DNA from: Bacteroidales bacterium
Lineage (GTDB): Bacteria > Bacteroidota > Bacteroidia > Bacteroidales > UBA932
Reading direction: 5' to 3'
DNA: 64,000 nucleotides
Assembly: GCA_017630215.1 (NCBI GenBank)
Contig: JAGBVR010000008.1
Span: 1-64,000 of the forward strand
Made by a program: the position numbers and the translations under genes. Positions 6,880-16,131 of this stretch are shown here, one piece after another. The notes below the pieces were generated by a model, which saw only the letters and a program-made list of their open reading frames with translations, was not told the origin of the DNA and searched no databases. How positions within the stretch are numbered: the stretch's first letter is position 1; every line of letters begins with the position of its first letter.

Positions 6880-9843
6880 ATGATAAAGAAAGTACTATTA
6901 TTCATTACAGCAGTGCTTTGCTCCGCGTCTCTTTTCGCTCAGGTGAGTGATTTCGGAGGCGTAAAGGGTACGGTGGTGAACCGTGCAGGAAGAGCACCGA
7001 TTGCTGGTGCGGCGCTGGCTCTCTCCCAGAATGGCGAGACAGTCGCTCTGACAGCTTCAGATGATGAGGGAAAGTTCCTCATAGAGAACCTCCCGAACGG
7101 CATCTACGATATGACTATCAAGGCTCCTGGTTTCCTGGATGCCACTGTAAACGTGACCATCGAGGGTTATGTAAAGGACCTTATCTTCGTGGGTATGGTC
7201 ATAGAGCAGGTTGTGGCAGAAGTCGATGATTCTAATTTTGCGGAGTTCGACATGGATGACTCGGGCTTTGAAGACTCACCGTCTATCCTGTTTGATTCCA
7301 ACGACCCGTTCACCAACATCGCAAGCTTCGGTTTCAGCAACATCCGTTTCAAGAACAGGGGTTATACTTCTGAGTCTCAGGATGTTTACCTAAGTGGCAT
7401 CAGACTGAACGATGCTATCACAGGCTATTCTCCATTCTCTCTCTGGAGCGGTCTTAACGAAGCTATGAGAAGCAAGGAGACCACTGTCGGAAACGAAGTG
7501 TCTGATTATGGATTCGGCGGATACAATGGTGTGACCAATATCCATGCAATGCCTTCGAATGTCCGTACCGGCTGGCGTTTCAGCGCACTCACAAACAGTG
7601 CCCTCTACCGTCTCCGTCTTATGGCTACCTATGCATCTGGCGAACTGGACAATGGATGGTCATATGCATTCAATGTGTCTGCGCGTTTAGGAGGAAATGA
7701 CTGGGTGAAAGGTGTTTACTACCGCAACTTCGCATATTATGCAGGTGTGGAAAAGAAATTCGGCGACATCCACAGAATCGGTCTCGTGACTTTCGCGGCT
7801 CCGGGACAGCGTGGTGCGCAGAATGCTTCTACGCAGGAGGTCTACGACATGATGGGTGACAACATGTACAACAGCAACTGGGGTTACCAGAACGGAAAGG
7901 TGCGTAATGCTCGTGTCCGCAAGACATTTGAGCCTGTTACCATTCTCAAGTATACAGTTACTCCTGCAGACAATCTCGAAGCATCGGCTACATTGCTCTG
8001 GAGGACTGGTAAGAACGGATATACTGCGATGGACTGGTATGATGCTCCGGATCCACGTCCTGACTATTACCGCAACCTTCCAAGCTATTATTGGATGGAT
8101 GACCCGGACTATGGCCGCCAGAATGGTGAAAAGGCAGCTTGGGCACAGTATGCCTGGGAAGAGAACATTCCGGAGTATGCTCATCTGAACTGGGACAGAC
8201 TTTACAATGTAAACTGGAACAATATCGATGCAAGCGGAGATGCCCGTTCAAAATATGTTCTCGAAGAGCGTCGCGTGGACCAGAATGATATCAATCTCGG
8301 AGCAAATGTGAAGTGGAATGCATCCAAGGCATTCACCCTCACCGGAGGTATCAATTATAAGTGGAACCGTACTGAGTACTATAAGAAACTTGATGATCTT
8401 CTCGGAGGTGATTATTATGTGAATATCGACCAGTTTGCTGAGCGTGACTTCGCATCCAACCAGGCAATGGTACAGAACGATCTCGACTACTATCTTGCGA
8501 ATGGTGCAGCTCAGGTACTCCGTCAGGGCGATAAGTATGGCTATGACTACTATGCCAATGTCCGCAAGGCTGACATCTGGGCCAATGGATCTTTCTCCCT
8601 CGGAGGATTCAAGGCTAATCTCGCCCTTCAGGCCGGCTATGAGAAATTCTGGAGAGAAGGTCTCGTGAGAAAGGGTCTCTTCCCTGGTCTGAATGAAGAT
8701 GGATCTGAGTTTATGGTGGATGGCAAGAGCCTCACATCATATGAGACCGTAAACGGAGAACGTGTCGCCATCACTTCAAAGGGCAAGTCTGCTGTTTCTG
8801 ACTTCTTTACATATTCTGCAAAGCTTGGTCTCCAGTACCATTTCACAGGCGGTCATAGGATCTATGCCAATGCGGCATATTTCAATGATGCACCTACATT
8901 TGCACAGTCTTTCATCTCGCCTCGTACCAGGAACTCACTTGTTCCTAATCTCGAGACAATGAAGACTACTTCTGCTGACATTAACTATCAATATAGCAGC
9001 AATGGCTACAATGTACGTGTGACCGGATTCTGGACCACCATAAAGGATCAGACTGATATGATGAGCTTCTACGATGATTCGCAGAACTCATTTACCAACT
9101 TTGCTATGAGCGGTATCGATCAGCGTCATATGGGTGTCGAACTCGGATTCAAGGTGCCTCTTATTGTACAGGGACTATCTCTCGAGGGAGCTCTCAGCTG
9201 GGGCGAATACATCTACACTTCCACTCCGCGTATGACTCAGACTGTGGATAACAGTGCAGAAGTAGTTCATGACAATGCGCCTGTACCATATTGGGCAAGC
9301 CATCCTGTCTATAAGAAATACACTGATGAGTTTGGAGTCGTGGCATATGAGACAGATGTGGACGGAAACTATATTGTCGAGAAGAATCAGAAGCACTATG
9401 TGCCTTCTACTCCTCAGCTGGCAGCTGATCTAGGCTTGAATTACCGTACAAACTCGTATTGGTTCTTCGAGCTTCACGGTCAGTACTTTGCCAACTCATA
9501 CCTTGATATGAATCCGGGATACAGAACAGATCTTGCTGTGAATGGTCCTGACGGGGTATTCACACCTGTAGAGGTCGAATATATGGCAGCCCAGGAGAAG
9601 TTCAAGCCTGTATTCCTGCTTAATGCAAGCATCGGAAAGTCGTGGTATATCGACCGTAAGTACAATTTCGGATTCTCTATGAATATCCAGAACATCACCA
9701 ACAACAAGTGGGTGAAGACCGGAGGATACGAGCAGACCCGCCTTATCGACAGCGAGAGTGCAGAGAGATTCTACCGTTTCGACTCTAAGTACTTCTATAT
9801 GCAGGGACTTAACTATATGTTGAACCTCTATTTCAGATTCTAG
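6880..9843 (+). CDS. TonB-dependent outer-membrane receptor with carboxypeptidase-regulatory-like N-domain
   Basis: 987 residues from the ATG at 6880, which starts a good signal peptide ending LFAQ; the upstream GTG at 6853 lies in repeat DNA. Residues ~25-105 are a CarboxypepD_reg-like beta-sandwich (GVKGTVVNRAG...GKFLIENLPNGIYDMTIKAPGF). A short acidic stretch follows, then a plug-like segment and a long beta-barrel ending in aromatic F (YFRF), as expected for the BAM signal. The plug is weakly conserved and no classical SusD gene follows; instead a DUF5689 lipoprotein lies 6 bp downstream. The gene should import a product made by the two upstream secreted hydrolases, probably oligonucleotides, nucleosides or phosphate-containing fragments (inference). 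Confidence 0.85.
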   Translation: MIKKVLLFITAVLCSASLFAQVSDFGGVKGTVVNRAGRAPIAGAALALSQNGETVALTASDDEGKFLIENLPNGIYDMTIKAPGFLDATVNVTIEGYVKDLIFVGMVIEQVVAEVDDSNFAEFDMDDSGFEDSPSILFDSNDPFTNIASFGFSNIRFKNRGYTSESQDVYLSGIRLNDAITGYSPFSLWSGLNEAMRSKETTVGNEVSDYGFGGYNGVTNIHAMPSNVRTGWRFSALTNSALYRLRLMATYASGELDNGWSYAFNVSARLGGNDWVKGVYYRNFAYYAGVEKKFGDIHRIGLVTFAAPGQRGAQNASTQEVYDMMGDNMYNSNWGYQNGKVRNARVRKTFEPVTILKYTVTPADNLEASATLLWRTGKNGYTAMDWYDAPDPRPDYYRNLPSYYWMDDPDYGRQNGEKAAWAQYAWEENIPEYAHLNWDRLYNVNWNNIDASGDARSKYVLEERRVDQNDINLGANVKWNASKAFTLTGGINYKWNRTEYYKKLDDLLGGDYYVNIDQFAERDFASNQAMVQNDLDYYLANGAAQVLRQGDKYGYDYYANVRKADIWANGSFSLGGFKANLALQAGYEKFWREGLVRKGLFPGLNEDGSEFMVDGKSLTSYETVNGERVAITSKGKSAVSDFFTYSAKLGLQYHFTGGHRIYANAAYFNDAPTFAQSFISPRTRNSLVPNLETMKTTSADINYQYSSNGYNVRVTGFWTTIKDQTDMMSFYDDSQNSFTNFAMSGIDQRHMGVELGFKVPLIVQGLSLEGALSWGEYIYTSTPRMTQTVDNSAEVVHDNAPVPYWASHPVYKKYTDEFGVVAYETDVDGNYIVEKNQKHYVPSTPQLAADLGLNYRTNSYWFFELHGQYFANSYLDMNPGYRTDLAVNGPDGVFTPVEVEYMAAQEKFKPVFLLNASIGKSWYIDRKYNFGFSMNIQNITNNKWVKTGGYEQTRLIDSESAERFYRFDSKYFYMQGLNYMLNLYFRF

Positions 9844-9849
9844 TCCATC

Positions 9850-10923
9850 ATGAAAAGAATATATACGATAATATTGACGGCAGTGGTTCTCTTTGCGGGA
9901 TGCGAGGAGTTCCAGCCGGTATTCACCGGCAAGTACCCTGATCCGCAGGATCAGCTTATCTACACTGATGCCGATTTCGGAAAGCTTACTCCGATCGCTG
10001 ATGTAAAGCAGATGTATAAGGACAATGGCAACAAGCCGTACGACATCACAAAGCATTGTGTGATAAAGGGACAGGTGATCACTTCAGACCAGACTGGAAA
10101 CATCTACAAGAGCTTCTACATCCAGGATGAGACCGGTGGTATTGAGATCAAGATCGGCAAAAATGCTCTATATAACGATTACAAGCTCGGTCAGTGGATT
10201 TATGTTGACTGCACAGATCTTACTGTAGGAAGCTATGAAGGCATGCTCCAGATCGGATATAAGGATGAAACAGGAGAATATGAGACAGCTTATCTCGAAC
10301 ACTCAGCCATCATTGACCAGCACGTTTTCAAGGGTGCGATGGCGGATGAAAAGGAGCTGATAAAGCCAGTGACAATTGCCGGCAACCAGATATATGAGGA
10401 AAAGTATCTCGGAACGCTCGTGACCATCGAAGGCTGCAAGTATAGTAATATGATCTTCCTTATCGGCTATATCGATCCGAACATCGTTAAAGAGTCAGAC
10501 AAGAAGTCAAACTGGAACCGTTTCTTCCTTGATGAAGAGGATCAGACAAACTGGGGCATAACATCATGGGCGATGTCTGAGAGTCTTTTCAAGCAGCATG
10601 TGGACAATGGTGACTTCGATTCAGCAGTCATGAATGACGGTGTGACAGTAGGTGAGCGCAAGCATCTGATAAAGCCTCAGCCATACACTATGAACCAGTT
10701 CTTCGAAATGCCTGGCCTTTCCGGAATCAAGAAGTATCTCCAGGTGCGTTCAAGCGGTTATGCGAGATGGTCTGACGTGAACATTCCGGAGCCAGTCCTC
10801 AATGGTCAGGAAACAGTGACGTTCACAGGCGTGCTTACAAAGTTCGAGACTGACATGCAGTTCACCCTCATCGATCTTGGCGGCGTAAAGAAGGCGGACG
10901 GCACTCCTTGGTACAATTTATAA
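9850..10923 (+). CDS. DUF5689-type lipoprotein (OB-fold-like), partner of the TonB receptor
   Basis: Lipoprotein signal peptide with lipobox LFAGC. The segment DITKHCVIKGQVITSDQTGN followed by YIQDETGGIEIKIG is the OB-fold-like beginning of DUF5689 proteins, and a second such segment occurs near residues 170-220. It follows the TonB receptor by 6 bp and precedes a terminator, so it is the last gene of the operon. By position it replaces SusD as surface lipoprotein. OB folds often bind nucleic acid, which fits the two nucleases upstream, but binding is not shown. Confidence 0.8.
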   Translation: MKRIYTIILTAVVLFAGCEEFQPVFTGKYPDPQDQLIYTDADFGKLTPIADVKQMYKDNGNKPYDITKHCVIKGQVITSDQTGNIYKSFYIQDETGGIEIKIGKNALYNDYKLGQWIYVDCTDLTVGSYEGMLQIGYKDETGEYETAYLEHSAIIDQHVFKGAMADEKELIKPVTIAGNQIYEEKYLGTLVTIEGCKYSNMIFLIGYIDPNIVKESDKKSNWNRFFLDEEDQTNWGITSWAMSESLFKQHVDNGDFDSAVMNDGVTVGERKHLIKPQPYTMNQFFEMPGLSGIKKYLQVRSSGYARWSDVNIPEPVLNGQETVTFTGVLTKFETDMQFTLIDLGGVKKADGTPWYNL

Positions 10924-10928
10924 ACGTC

Positions 10929-10954
10929 ATCCCCGGTTCGTCCGGGGATCTTTT
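10929..10954 (+). terminator. Rho-independent terminator closing the nuclease/TonB operon
   Basis: ATCCCCGG / CCGGGGAT stem with a TTCGT loop (10929-10949) followed by CTTTT. It lies 5 bp after the DUF5689 stop and 18 bp before the next ATG. Confidence 0.8.
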
Positions 10955-10966
10955 AAATAATCAGCA

Positions 10967-12973
10967 ATGAAGAAATTATTTTTTACATTAACAGCAGTTA
11001 TGGCAGCAGTATCCTGCACCACAAAGAATCCGTTCCTTGCAGAGTGGAACACTCCATACGGCATTCCTGACTTCTCTCAGATTCAGGAGAGTCATTATAT
11101 TCCGGCAATTGAGGCCGGAATCGCACAGCAACAGAGCGAGATCGAGGCTATCATCGCCAATACCGAGGCTCCTACATTTGCAAATGTAGTCGAGGCTTAC
11201 GAGAAGTCAGGGGCCATCCTTGACCGCGTTTCATTGGTTCTTTTCAATGTATCAGAGTCTGACGCGACCGAATCTCTCCAGAAGATTGTAGAGCAGGCGC
11301 TTCCGCTGATCTCGGTTCACAGCGACAATATCTTCATGAATCCGGGTTTCTTCCAGAAGGTGGATGTCCTCTATAAGGATATTGACAATCTCGGACTGAA
11401 CCAGGAGCAGAGAATGACCCTTAAGAAACTTCACAATGCCTTTGTCATGAATGGTATCGCCCTTGGGGAGGCTGAGCAGGCACGTATGCGTGAAATCAAT
11501 ATGGAGCTTTCTTCACTGTCCAATACCTTCGGAAACAATCTCCTTGCAGAGAACAATGCATTCGCTCAGGAGTTCGGTGTCTCTATTTCCGAGTACGGTG
11601 GAGCAATGGCTTCAACAGAAGACCGCGCTCTTCGCGAAAAGATGTTCAAGGCATATGCTTCTCGAGGAAACAATGGCAATGAGTTTGATAATAAGGGTCT
11701 GATGGTCAAGATGATGGCTCTTCGTATAGAGAAGGCCAATCTTCTTGGATATGATAATCCTGCACAGATGATTCTTGCAGATAAGATGGCCGGAAATCCT
11801 GAGACAGTTGATACATTCCTTGCAAGCATCATGGCTCCTGCTGTAGCTAAGGCAAAGGAGGAAATTGCAGATATGCAGGTGTTCATGGATGAGGATATCA
11901 AGGCAGGTCTTCTCCCTGCCGGCAGCAAGATCGAACCATGGGACTGGGCATATTATACAGAAAAGGTGCGTAAGGCTAAATACGCTCTCGACGAAGAGCA
12001 GACAAAGCCTTATTTCCAGATGGAGAACGTACGCCAGGGTGTATTCGACCTTACTACAAAGCTTTGGGGACTTCAGTATGAGAAGCTTGAGGATATTCCT
12101 GTATATCACGAGGACGTCGAGGGATTCAAGGTGACAGATGCTGACGGTTCTCTCATCGGAATCATTCTTACAGACTATTTCCCGCGCAGCACCAAGAGAG
12201 GTGGAGCTTGGATGACCAATTTCGTGAATCAGGAGATCATTGACGGTGTCGAGGTGCGTCCGGTAATAGTGAACGTAGGTAACTTCGCGAAGCCGACTGC
12301 AGACAAGCCTTCTCTTCTTTCTCTTGATAATGTGGAGACTCTTTTCCACGAGTTCGGTCATGCCCTCCACGGCCTTCTTACACAGTGTACTTATAAGAGC
12401 GTCAGCGGAACATCGGTTGCACGCGACTTTGTGGAGCTCCCTTCTCAGATTATGGAGAACTGGGCTTTCCAGAAAGAGGTTCTCGCTGACTATGCACGTC
12501 ACTACCAGACAGGTGAAGTTATTCCTGACTCACTCGTAGCGAAGATCGAGGCCGCGGCCAATTTCAACCAGGGATTCATGACCACAGAGCTTGCGGCGGC
12601 CGCTGTTCTGGATATGAAGTGGCACGAGCTTACATCTGCAGAGGGTCTTGACCCAATGGCATTTGAGGCTCAGGCCTGCGCTGAGATGGGTCTTATAGAT
12701 GAAATCATCCCACGCTACAGAAGCACATATTTTGCACATATCTTCAGCGGTGGATATAGTGCCGGCTACTACAGCTACCTCTGGGCTGAGGTCCTCGACA
12801 AGGATGCATTCGAGCTCTTCATACAGAAGGGTATCTTTGACAATGAGACAGCAATGTCATTCCGTCGCAATGTACTCGAGATGGGAGGAAGTGATGAGCC
12901 GATGGATCTCTACCGCCGCTTCCGTGGCGCTGATCCTGACGCCGGAGCCCTCCTCCGCGGACGCGGACTCTAG
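10967..12973 (+). CDS. dcp: M3 family zinc metallopeptidase lipoprotein (peptidyl-dipeptidase Dcp-like)
   Basis: 668 residues, the usual length for Dcp/oligopeptidase A. The zinc site HEFGH starts at His461 (HEFGHALHGL) and the downstream Glu region reads DFVELPSQIMENW. The N-terminus has lipobox AAVSC, so this copy is a lipoprotein that should act in the periplasm or at the membrane, unlike cytoplasmic E. coli Dcp. It removes C-terminal dipeptides from oligopeptides. The gene stands alone between two strong terminators. Confidence 0.9.
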   Translation: MKKLFFTLTAVMAAVSCTTKNPFLAEWNTPYGIPDFSQIQESHYIPAIEAGIAQQQSEIEAIIANTEAPTFANVVEAYEKSGAILDRVSLVLFNVSESDATESLQKIVEQALPLISVHSDNIFMNPGFFQKVDVLYKDIDNLGLNQEQRMTLKKLHNAFVMNGIALGEAEQARMREINMELSSLSNTFGNNLLAENNAFAQEFGVSISEYGGAMASTEDRALREKMFKAYASRGNNGNEFDNKGLMVKMMALRIEKANLLGYDNPAQMILADKMAGNPETVDTFLASIMAPAVAKAKEEIADMQVFMDEDIKAGLLPAGSKIEPWDWAYYTEKVRKAKYALDEEQTKPYFQMENVRQGVFDLTTKLWGLQYEKLEDIPVYHEDVEGFKVTDADGSLIGIILTDYFPRSTKRGGAWMTNFVNQEIIDGVEVRPVIVNVGNFAKPTADKPSLLSLDNVETLFHEFGHALHGLLTQCTYKSVSGTSVARDFVELPSQIMENWAFQKEVLADYARHYQTGEVIPDSLVAKIEAAANFNQGFMTTELAAAAVLDMKWHELTSAEGLDPMAFEAQACAEMGLIDEIIPRYRSTYFAHIFSGGYSAGYYSYLWAEVLDKDAFELFIQKGIFDNETAMSFRRNVLEMGGSDEPMDLYRRFRGADPDAGALLRGRGL

Positions 12974-13018
12974 TCATAATCAGTAGTTTACGTTCGCCCC
13001 AGCTTGGCTGGGAAACTC

Positions 13019-13063
13019 AATAGAAGCCCCGTCGCTGATATTTGCAGCGACGGGGCTTCTATT
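13019..13063. terminator. Strong hairpin terminator
   Basis: Perfect 19-bp inverted repeat (13019-13037 and 13045-13063) with a 7-nt loop; the arm core is GAAGCCCCGTCGCTG. It lies 46 bp after the M3 peptidase stop. The downstream U-run is weak. Confidence 0.75.
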
Positions 13064-13151
13064 GTGCCGATACTAAAGTATTCTTCATGTCATCTCTTGG
13101 CAATCAACTACCTTAGTGACATGTTAAACTATTTTAAAAAACAAGGATGTC

Positions 13152-13967
13152 ATGGACTATTTAAAAATTGAGGACGGTATTCTTCTTAGTTGCGACAAAG
13201 ATGTCGAGGGGGTTCTCGTCATCCCGGATCATGTACGCACAATTGACTCATGTGCATTTGAGTCGTGTACGAAATTAAGAGTAGTGGTTATGCCGGATTT
13301 TCTTTTGGGAATCAAGGAATGTGCATTCAGTGAGTGTACATCTCTGGAGTCGGTCGTGTTCGGTAGCGAATTGGGATATATTGGTGATTATGCCTTTTCC
13401 GAGTGCACCAGCTTGAAGCATATTTATATTCCTGCAACTGTGTGGTGTATTGGAGAGTGGGTGTTTGGTAAATGTGATTCCCTTGAAAGTATTGTTGTTG
13501 ATTCTCGAAATCCCGTATACGATTCGCGTGAAGGATGCAACGCTATCATAGATACCTTCTATGATACCCTCGTGATGGGCTGCAAGACTTCGGTGATCCC
13601 ATCTACGGTAAAACGCATTGGTGAGTGTGCTTTTGAGGGCTGCAGAACTTTGAGCTCGATTGAGATTCCTTCCCATGTTACTAAAATAGGTGCCGGCGCT
13701 TTCCAGGAAACAGGACTTAAAACGATCACTATCCCATCTTCTGTGAACTATATCGGTAAGCAAGTGCTTGATTATTGTCCTGATCTTGAGTCTATAACAG
13801 TTGATCCGAAGAATACAGTATACGATTCAAGAGAGGCTTGCAACGCCATTATAGAGACTGCCAGTGATATCGCAATAGCTACGTGTCGCAGTACTGATCT
13901 CCCGGATGGCATTCAGGTCTTCAAGGGGCTGTTAGAAAAATTAGTGGAGGAGCGACGGGGTAAATAG
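13152..13967 (+). CDS. Leucine-rich-repeat protein (LRR_5, BspA-like), no signal peptide
   Basis: 271 residues made of repeats of the LRR_5 type (IP..V..IG..AF..C..L..I.IP). Two copies of the linker NPVYDSREGCNAII / NTVYDSREACNAII (about residues 118 and 217) are typical of this family. There is no signal peptide or surface anchor, so unlike classical BspA adhesins it is predicted cytoplasmic. Role unknown; LRR_5 proteins mediate protein-protein contacts. It is transcribed towards the next gene, whose stop is 10 bp away. Confidence 0.8.
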   Translation: MDYLKIEDGILLSCDKDVEGVLVIPDHVRTIDSCAFESCTKLRVVVMPDFLLGIKECAFSECTSLESVVFGSELGYIGDYAFSECTSLKHIYIPATVWCIGEWVFGKCDSLESIVVDSRNPVYDSREGCNAIIDTFYDTLVMGCKTSVIPSTVKRIGECAFEGCRTLSSIEIPSHVTKIGAGAFQETGLKTITIPSSVNYIGKQVLDYCPDLESITVDPKNTVYDSREACNAIIETASDIAIATCRSTDLPDGIQVFKGLLEKLVEERRGK

Positions 13968-13976
13968 AGGAGATAT

Positions 13977-14558
13977 TTATAGATCCGACATTTTCCCGGC
14001 AATCAGTCCATAAGTCTCCGGCTTGATCTTGTAAGTAATATTGGCCTTGTAAACAGCCTGCTGAGCTTCGGCGAAGCGGGCTGCTGCTATATTTTGCAGG
14101 TCGAATGTCTTGGCCACATAATTACCTATTCTGTGCGATTCAAGTTTGAATCCTGCCCTTTCACGAAGTTCCTTAAGAGCTCTGCGGCGGGCAAATACGC
14201 CTGAATTCTGCCATATTTCGAATACTTCCTTGGCAAATTCGTGAAGAGATGCTGCGGCTGCCGCTTCAAATCGGGCCTCATTGCAGGCTTCTTCCAATGG
14301 CTTGAGCCTTTCTGCGGCCTCCTCCTTAAGTGCGGAAGAATCAAAAGATATTGACAATGTGGCAGCGTTCTCTTCGTATACAGAACGGAATCTGTCAGCT
14401 GATTCCTTCATACTTTCCGGGATCGGAGCTCCGTCATAAAGCTCTATCAGACATTGCAGAAGGTCGTAGGCTCTTTCCTGCGCATCCAGGTTATACCTGC
14501 CCTCTGCCGCTATGTCCAGCATATCTTCTATGCACTGCAATATATCTTTTTCCATCAC
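13977..14558 (-). CDS. Helical protein of unknown function (193 aa)
   Basis: Not recognised. The protein is soluble, rich in Ala/Glu and predicted almost entirely alpha-helical, with a central coiled-coil-like stretch (ALKEEAAERLKPLEEACNEA). It has no signal peptide or membrane segment. It is convergent with the LRR gene and has no operon partner. Confidence 0.6.
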   Translation of the reverse strand: MMEKDILQCIEDMLDIAAEGRYNLDAQERAYDLLQCLIELYDGAPIPESMKESADRFRSVYEENAATLSISFDSSALKEEAAERLKPLEEACNEARFEAAAAASLHEFAKEVFEIWQNSGVFARRRALKELRERAGFKLESHRIGNYVAKTFDLQNIAAARFAEAQQAVYKANITYKIKPETYGLIAGKMSDL

Positions 14559-14649
14559 GAAGTCTTTTCTGCAAATTTAAATAATTTTACGAAATGCCTT
14601 GCATGATTTTAATGTGTGTTGTAAGTCACTGTGCTTTAATGATTTATAA

Positions 14650-14683
14650 GAACTACCTGCTGTCGCGTGGCAGCAGGTAGTTC
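14650..14683 (-). terminator. Hairpin terminator of the small ORF
   Basis: GAACTACCTGCTG and CAGCAGGTAGTTC (13 bp, perfect) enclose an 8-nt loop, 36 bp past the stop of the 56-residue minus-strand ORF. Confidence 0.65.
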
Positions 14684-14718
14684 GGGTAAATCAAACACAT
14701 TCAGGCACTTAGGCATAA

Positions 14719-14889
14719 TCAGTCGGTAACCTTGTCGATTACCCATGCAACAGCCAGAAGTGTTCCGGCTCCGATCGCTATAGGACCGAGGTAAGGACCG
14801 ATAACGATAAGTCCGTCTTTGATCAGTTTGCGCCCAGCTGGCGAAGTGAGGAATTTACATCCTGCCGCTACAAATTTTGATGGTACCAT
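14719..14889 (-). CDS. Small hydrophobic peptide, 56 aa
   Basis: An ATG-TGA frame read directly from the sequence. The product begins MVPSKFVAAGCKFL, continues with a basic stretch (GRKLIKDG), then a hydrophobic Gly/Ile/Leu segment (about residues 28-50) and ends WVIDKVTD. It looks like a single-pass membrane or amphipathic peptide. The otherwise unexplained 420-bp gap and the hairpin downstream support it being a real gene. No family recognised; type I toxin-like and simple membrane-peptide roles are both only guesses. Confidence 0.55.
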   Translation of the reverse strand: MVPSKFVAAGCKFLTSPAGRKLIKDGLIVIGPYLGPIAIGAGTLLAVAWVIDKVTD

Positions 14890-14967
14890 AATTACTGCAT
14901 TTTAAGTGAAAACTATATTTAAGAGAATACACTATTTGCGATTCTATCACTATGCCACAATTTTCAT

Positions 14968-14975
14968 TAAATTTG
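14968..14975 (+). promoter_or_regulatory. Candidate -7 box close to the epimerase start
   Basis: TAAATTTG fits TAnnTTTG but ends only 4 bp before the ATG at 14980. If used, the mRNA would be leaderless or nearly so. Confidence 0.4.
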
Positions 14976-14979
14976 CGAT

Positions 14980-16125
14980 ATGAAACGCAGGGATTTTCTA
15001 AAGACAGCAGCCCTCGTAGGAGCGGCGGGACTAGGAAACGGCATCGTCAGCGGATGCTCTTCCGAAAATAAAAGATTCAATTTCAACCGTCTCGGTCAAG
15101 GCGACAGACTTCGTCTAAGCTTTGAGCCTTACGAGCTCCAGCTAAGACACACCTTCACTGTATCATCGTATTCACGCAAAACCACTCCGGGAGTACAGGT
15201 GCGCATTGATTATGATGGGTTTACCGGATATGGAGAAGCCTCTATGCCACCATATCTGGGACAGAGCGTCGAGACCGTGACAAATTTTCTCTCAAAGGTG
15301 GATCTGAACCAGTTCCGCGATCCGCTCCAGCTGGACAATATCCTTTCATATATTGATTCTCTTTCGCCGGGAGACGGAGCTGCGAAAGCAGCAGTCGATA
15401 TAGCTCTGCACGACCTAGTCGGAAAACTTATCGGTCTGCCGTGGTGGAGAATCTGGGGGCTGGATGCCTCCAAAACACCGGATACCACATTTACCATCGG
15501 TATTGATACTCCTGATGTTGTACGCGAAAAGACCCGCGAATGTGCCGGCAGGTTCAATATTTTGAAAGTCAAGGTGGGACTGGATAATGACAAGGAGATG
15601 ATCCGGACAATACGCGAAATTACCGATCTGCCATTGGCCGTAGATGCAAACCAGGGGTGGAAGGACAGACAGGAGGCTCTTGATGAGATTTTCTGGCTTT
15701 ACGAAAACGGAGTGGTGATGGTCGAGCAGCCTATGGCAAAGGAAAGGATGGATGACAATGCATGGATTACAGAAAGAAGCCCGATTCCGGTGTTTGCAGA
15801 TGAATCCATACAGAGATTGGCCGATATCCCTTCTGTCAAAGGAGCATATCACGGCATCAATATCAAGCTGATGAAATGCACCGGAATGCGCGAGGCCTGG
15901 AAGATGGTCAATTATGCGCGTGCTGAAGGAATGAAGGTCATGGTGGGCTGTATGACCGAGACATCTTGCGCTGTATCTGCAGCGGCGCAGCTTTCTCCTG
16001 CAGTTGATTTTGCAGATCTGGATGGTAATCTGCTCATTACCAACGACCTGTTCAAAGGCATGGAAGTCGTTGATGGAAAGATAACATTGTCCGACCTCCC
16101 CGGAATCGGACTCATTAAACTATAA
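14980..16125 (+). CDS. Dipeptide epimerase (enolase superfamily), Tat-exported lipoprotein
   Basis: 381 residues. The N-terminus MKRRDFLKTAALVGAAG is a twin-arginine signal, with a Cys at the end (IVSGC), so the enzyme is probably a Tat-exported lipoprotein. Enolase-superfamily residues are present: LKVKVG (Lys base), VDANQGW and VEQP (metal ligands), FADES, and IKLMKCTG (second Lys). This pattern is that of L-Ala-D/L-Glu epimerases acting on murein-derived or other dipeptides. A GH43 gene follows after 6 bp. Exact substrate cannot be read from the sequence. Confidence 0.85.
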   Translation: MKRRDFLKTAALVGAAGLGNGIVSGCSSENKRFNFNRLGQGDRLRLSFEPYELQLRHTFTVSSYSRKTTPGVQVRIDYDGFTGYGEASMPPYLGQSVETVTNFLSKVDLNQFRDPLQLDNILSYIDSLSPGDGAAKAAVDIALHDLVGKLIGLPWWRIWGLDASKTPDTTFTIGIDTPDVVREKTRECAGRFNILKVKVGLDNDKEMIRTIREITDLPLAVDANQGWKDRQEALDEIFWLYENGVVMVEQPMAKERMDDNAWITERSPIPVFADESIQRLADIPSVKGAYHGINIKLMKCTGMREAWKMVNYARAEGMKVMVGCMTETSCAVSAAAQLSPAVDFADLDGNLLITNDLFKGMEVVDGKITLSDLPGIGLIKL

Positions 16126-16131
16126 CCGATT

